A stretch of 64,000 bases of DNA, taken from the NCBI RefSeq assembly GCF_045310695.1, contig NZ_JBJIAA010000012.1, positions 1 through 64,000 of the forward strand, written 5' to 3'. The DNA comes from Clostridium_S neuense (lineage in GTDB: Bacteria; Bacillota; Clostridia; Clostridiales; Clostridiaceae). Positions within the stretch are counted from its first letter, which is position 1. Every line of letters starts with the position of its first letter. A program made the translations under genes and the position numbers. This document shows, piece after piece, positions 60,640 to 64,000 of the stretch. The notes under the pieces were generated by a model that was given only the letters and a program-made list of their open reading frames with translations, was not told the DNA's origin and did no database searches.

Positions 60640-61692
60640 ATGAAGATACTGACGGTAGTAGGAGCAAGACCACAGTTTATGAAAGCTGCTGCTGTTTCTA
60701 ATGTAATAAGGCAAAAGCATAAAGAAATACTAGTACATACTGGACAGCATTATGATGGAAATATGTCGAAAGTATTTTTTGATGAATTAAAAATACCTAA
60801 GCCAGATTATAATTTGGGTGTGGGTTCAGGAAACCATGGAAAACAAACTGGAACTATGCTTATAAAGCTAGAAGAAATATATGAAAAGGAAAAGCCAGAT
60901 ATTGTTTTGGTATATGGAGATACTAATTCTACTTTAGCAGGTGCATTATGTGCAAGCAAGCTTCTTATTCCTGTAGCTCATGTAGAAGCTGGACTTAGAA
61001 GTTTTAATATGACCATGCCAGAAGAGCAAAATAGAATACTTACAGATCATATTTCAAAATATCTTTTTGTTCCAACAACTACAGCAGAGAAAAATCTTAA
61101 CAATGAGGGGATTAAAAAGGGCGTGTACAATGTTGGAGATGTAATGTATGATTCGGTTCTTCGTATTTCAAAATTAGCCAAGGAAAATTCAAAAATTCTA
61201 GAGAAATTTGATTTGGAAAATAATAAATATATTCTTACAACAATACATAGAGCAGAAAATACTAATGATCCTAAGAGATTAAAAAATATAGTTGAGGCAT
61301 TAAATGAAAGTGGTAAAAGAATAATGCTGCCGCTTCATCCTAGAACTCACAAGTATATAGAGGATTATGGCTTGGCATTTAGTGATAATATAAAAATTAT
61401 AGAGCCTGTTGGACCAATTGATATGATAGCTTTAGAAATGCATGCATGTAAAATAGTTACAGATAGTGGTGGAGTCCAAAAAGAAGCATTCTTTATGCAT
61501 AAGCCATGCATTACAATGAGAGATGAGACAGAATGGGTTGAAACCGTTGAAAATGGATGGAATATAATTGTTGGAACAAACAAAGATAAAATTATTCATG
61601 GAATTAATAATTTTAATCCAACAAATAAGCAAGAAGAAATATTTGGAGATGGAACAGCAGCAGAAAAAATATTAGACATACTAGATTGTTAG
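60640..61692 (+). CDS. wecB: UDP-N-acetylglucosamine 2-epimerase (non-hydrolysing)
   Basis: A 350-residue epimerase interconverting UDP-GlcNAc and UDP-ManNAc, or the diacetamido-uronate equivalents (WbpI type). Motifs: VVGARPQFMKAAAV, HTGQHYD, VYGDTNSTLAGALCA, HVEAGLRSF, PEEQNRILTDHIS, HRAENT and TDSGGVQKEAFFM. The PQFMKAA and GRSF context is shared by WbpI-like members. The ATG at 60640 follows AGGAGTG. Confidence 0.9.
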   Translation: MKILTVVGARPQFMKAAAVSNVIRQKHKEILVHTGQHYDGNMSKVFFDELKIPKPDYNLGVGSGNHGKQTGTMLIKLEEIYEKEKPDIVLVYGDTNSTLAGALCASKLLIPVAHVEAGLRSFNMTMPEEQNRILTDHISKYLFVPTTTAEKNLNNEGIKKGVYNVGDVMYDSVLRISKLAKENSKILEKFDLENNKYILTTIHRAENTNDPKRLKNIVEALNESGKRIMLPLHPRTHKYIEDYGLAFSDNIKIIEPVGPIDMIALEMHACKIVTDSGGVQKEAFFMHKPCITMRDETEWVETVENGWNIIVGTNKDKIIHGINNFNPTNKQEEIFGDGTAAEKILDILDC

Positions 61693-61708
61693 TTCGAGGA
61701 GTGAAAAA

Positions 61709-62932
61709 ATGAAAATACTATTTTTAACTCAATATTGTCCGCCGGAGGTTGGAGCACCACAAAATAGAATTTTTGAAATGGCAAAACATTTGAAGAAATT
61801 TGGACATGAAATCACTATACTTACAGCAATGCCAAACTATCCCAAGGGTGAAATATTTGATGGATATAAAGGTAAAAAGCTAGTTAAGGAAGAAATTGAT
61901 GGAATAAGCATTGTTAGAACAAGTATATATACTTCCAAGGAAAAGACGTTTACTAAAAGGCTTAGAAATTATTTGTCTTTTACTTTTTCATCCGTGTTTA
62001 CAGGTGCTAAAAATGTTGGAGATCAAGATGTGGTAATAGTAGAATCACCACCACTTTTTCTTGGTTGGTCTGGATATGTCATATCAAAGAAAAAAAAGGC
62101 TAAATTTATATTTAATGTATCGGATTTGTGGCCAGAATCAGCTGTGAAATTGGATATGCTTCATAATAAAATGCTTATAAATATGTCAACAAAGCTTGAA
62201 GAATTTTGCTATAGGAAGGCAGCAGCTGTAACCGGTCAAACTCAAGGAATAGTAGATAATATAGTATCTAGAGGTTTTGATAAAAATAAGGTTCATCTTA
62301 TAACTAATGGTATAGATACAGAACTATTTAAACCAGAAAATAGAGATGAAAAGCTTAGAGAAGAGTGGGGAATTAAAGATAAGTTTGCAGTTTGCTATGC
62401 AGGTATACATGGTATTGCTCAAGGGCTTGAAGTTATTATTAATGCTGCAGAAATATTAAAAGAGCATGAAAATATACAATTTGTATTTGTAGGGGAAGGA
62501 CCTGAAAAGCAAAAGCTTATAAATATGGTTCACGAAAAGGGACTTAATAATGTAGCATTTATAGGACTTCAACCAAAGAAAAATATGCCTAAAATAGTTG
62601 CTTCTATGGATGCTGCAATTATACCTCTTAAAAAGCTTGATATTTTCAAAGGAGCACTTCCTTCCAAAATATTTGAAACACTTTCATCTGAAACAGCTAT
62701 AGTGCTATCAGCAGAAGGTGAAGCAGAAAGACTTATAAAATCAGCTAATGCAGGTATAGTGGTAGAACCAGAAAACTCTAAAAAGATGGCAGATGCAATT
62801 TTAAAGTTGTATGAAAATCCTGAACTTAGAGATGAACTAGGTAAAAATGGACGAAAATATGCTATTGAAAATTACTCGAGAGTTAATATAACTAAAAAAA
62901 TGGAGAAAATACTTTTGGATTTAAATAAATAA
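61709..62932 (+). CDS. GT4 glycosyltransferase, WbuB/WcaI-like
   Basis: A 407-residue GT-B enzyme: ILFLTQYCPPEVGAPQNRIFEMA, SDLWPESAVKLDML, ITNGIDTELF, VCYAGIHGIAQGLEVIINAA, VGEGPEKQKLI and ALPSKIFETLSSETAIVLSA with Glu about 328. The CPPEVGAP and SDLWP motifs are typical of WbuB-type transferases adding N-acetylated sugars such as FucNAc. It is often found with WecB-type epimerases. GAGGAG precedes the ATG. Confidence 0.88.
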   Translation: MKILFLTQYCPPEVGAPQNRIFEMAKHLKKFGHEITILTAMPNYPKGEIFDGYKGKKLVKEEIDGISIVRTSIYTSKEKTFTKRLRNYLSFTFSSVFTGAKNVGDQDVVIVESPPLFLGWSGYVISKKKKAKFIFNVSDLWPESAVKLDMLHNKMLINMSTKLEEFCYRKAAAVTGQTQGIVDNIVSRGFDKNKVHLITNGIDTELFKPENRDEKLREEWGIKDKFAVCYAGIHGIAQGLEVIINAAEILKEHENIQFVFVGEGPEKQKLINMVHEKGLNNVAFIGLQPKKNMPKIVASMDAAIIPLKKLDIFKGALPSKIFETLSSETAIVLSAEGEAERLIKSANAGIVVEPENSKKMADAILKLYENPELRDELGKNGRKYAIENYSRVNITKKMEKILLDLNK

Positions 62933-62953
62933 TTTATTTATAGCGATAAAACA

Positions 62954-62991
62954 TTATGCATTACAAAATGTTAATATTTTGTAATGCATAA
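62954..62991. terminator. Hairpin after the WbuB-like gene
   Basis: TTATGCATTACAAAAT and ATTTTGTAATGCATAA form a perfect 16-bp stem with a 6-base loop. No T-run follows, so termination is uncertain. Confidence 0.55.
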
Positions 62992-63046
62992 TTTGAAATT
63001 GATTTTGTTAGGCCTAAAATGGTAATAATAAAAGATGGTGATTTGT

Positions 63047-64000
63047 ATGAAGCTTTTGGAAAAATTAATGCTCGGTATTATGTGTATATATATATTTATA
63101 TTGCCAATAAACAGTTTTAAAGTAGATAAAATAGAAATGCTGTTCTTTGGAATATTAATATTATATAATTTATTATGCTTTATAATAGAAAGTACAAGGA
63201 AAAAGGCCATAATGGATTTAATTATGTTTTTTAAAGATGCATTGTGTTTAGCTATATTAATTTTTGTGATTATTATGTGTATATCAATATCCTATTCTAA
63301 AGATAGATCCATTGCATTAAGTGAAACTATAAGGTTTTTTTCCTATATTATGATTTTTTACACAATTAAATTTAAATTTAATGAAAAAAGCTATATAAAA
63401 AAAATAATAGTGGCATTATATTGCAGCACAGCAGTTGTTGCGGTTATTGGAATATATCAATATATTACAGGTGGAAAAGGTGTTGCTAAAGAGTTTAAAA
63501 CCGGCTTTGATTATACTAAAGTTAAAATACCATCAACATTAGGTAATCCAAATAGCCTTGCAGCATTTATGGTTATAGCTATTTTTCCTATTATTATGAT
63601 GATAATATATGAAAAAAGTAAGCTGAAAAAAAGTTTATATGCATTGTTTACATTAGCTATGTTTTTTAATATAGTATTTACTTATTCTAGAAGCTCATAT
63701 GTTGGAATTGGAGTAGGTTTAGTTTGTCTATTGTTTTTTTATTCATTAAAAATGCTTGTTGTTTTGGTGCCAGTGTTTTTATTTGGCTTTTTTAATTCTA
63801 AAGTTAGAGAAAGAGTTTTAAATATAGCAAGTAGTTCTCAAAATGTGACAAGATTTAAATTATGGAAAATAGCTTTAAAGATGGTTAAAGATCATCCTAT
63901 ACTGGGTGTTGGAAATGGAAATTATGTTACAAGATACGATGAATACGTGAAAAGATATCCTTATTTAGAGTATGGGTACAGTCATTTTCCGGCACATAAT
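63047..64000 (+). CDS. O-antigen ligase/polymerase-family protein (cut by window end)
   Basis: The frame is open to the last base (318 codons), so no stop is seen. Start ATG at 63047 (LLEKLMLGIMCIYIFILPINS). About eight hydrophobic segments are present, with SYSKDRSIALSETIRFF, STLGNPNSLAAFM and TYSRSSYVGIGVGL in Wzy/WaaL positions, then GVGNGNYVTRYDEY and YGYSHFPAHN at the edge, the conserved His of the Wzy_C loop. Second such gene in the locus. Weak site (GATGGTG) before the ATG. Confidence 0.8.
   Translation, partial: MKLLEKLMLGIMCIYIFILPINSFKVDKIEMLFFGILILYNLLCFIIESTRKKAIMDLIMFFKDALCLAILIFVIIMCISISYSKDRSIALSETIRFFSYIMIFYTIKFKFNEKSYIKKIIVALYCSTAVVAVIGIYQYITGGKGVAKEFKTGFDYTKVKIPSTLGNPNSLAAFMVIAIFPIIMMIIYEKSKLKKSLYALFTLAMFFNIVFTYSRSSYVGIGVGLVCLLFFYSLKMLVVLVPVFLFGFFNSKVRERVLNIASSSQNVTRFKLWKIALKMVKDHPILGVGNGNYVTRYDEYVKRYPYLEYGYSHFPAHN

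Overview
The window is low-GC, Gram-positive DNA from an endospore-forming anaerobe, almost certainly a Clostridium. The gene content and order (ytxC, thrS, infC-rpmI-rplT, pheST, zapA, a U32 peptidase, mutS2, a phosphoglucomutase, galU) resemble what I remember of the C. acetobutylicum group; I could not check this by search. Evidence for the assignment: two alpha/beta-type small acid-soluble spore proteins, a YtxC sporulation protein, T-box leaders in front of thrS and pheST, an M-box Mg2+ riboswitch, strong purine-rich ribosome binding sites, and frequent TTG/GTG starts. Nearly all genes are on the plus strand.

Layout. 1-9.5 kb is mixed housekeeping and stress: a divergent SASP, a methyltransferase, Hsp33, a five-gene tRNA array (Val-Asp-Phe-Gly-Cys), a MarR regulator with a hydrolase under one shared palindromic operator, a broken YczE-like membrane gene, then a large Mg2+-responsive leader and an MgtA-type P-type ATPase, a classical SASP, a GME-fold protein and ytxC. 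9.5-18.5 kb is translation: T-box/thrS, an attenuator leader with infC-rpmI-rplT, a SpoU methylase, T-box/pheST, zapA. 18.6-21.2 kb is a small sulfur-carrier-like operon (class V aminotransferase, an unknown protein, DUF3343). 21.2-29.9 kb is a glycan cluster of small GT2 glycosyltransferases, a sugar aminotransferase, a GT4 enzyme and two related acetyltransferases; a possible spore-surface protein follows. 30.9-41.1 kb is housekeeping again (U32 peptidase, MutS2, DUF523, L25/Ctc, phosphoglucomutase, TPR protein, GalU). 41.3 kb is a secreted glucosaminidase with four repeats. 43.5 kb to the right edge is a capsule/exopolysaccharide locus: a CapD-type dehydratase, two nucleotide-sugar dehydrogenases, two MurJ/Wzx-type flippases, two O-antigen ligase/polymerase proteins (the second cut by the window edge), four GT4 enzymes, a UDP-GlcNAc 2-epimerase, and Gfo/Idh and hexapeptide acetyltransferase genes consistent with UDP-2,3-diacetamido-uronic acid synthesis. 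A GT4 gene and a secreted beta-helix protein inside it run on the opposite strand.

How the parts work together. Phosphoglucomutase and GalU supply UDP-glucose for the sugar clusters. The dehydrogenases, Gfo/Idh, acetyltransferase and 2-epimerase make modified uronic acid donors. Glycosyltransferases build lipid-linked repeats that the flippases and polymerases export and join.

Most notable regulatory region: 4226-4778 stacks an M-box with a clear terminator/antiterminator switch, a 33-codon leader ORF with an acidic, proline-containing N-terminus, a hairpin able to pair with the mgtA start codon, and a 97-nt structured element. A diverged second copy of that element, with a conserved apical loop, lies at 27512-27609 before an unrelated acetyltransferase. 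I recognise no named RNA family for it, and it is my best candidate for something undescribed.
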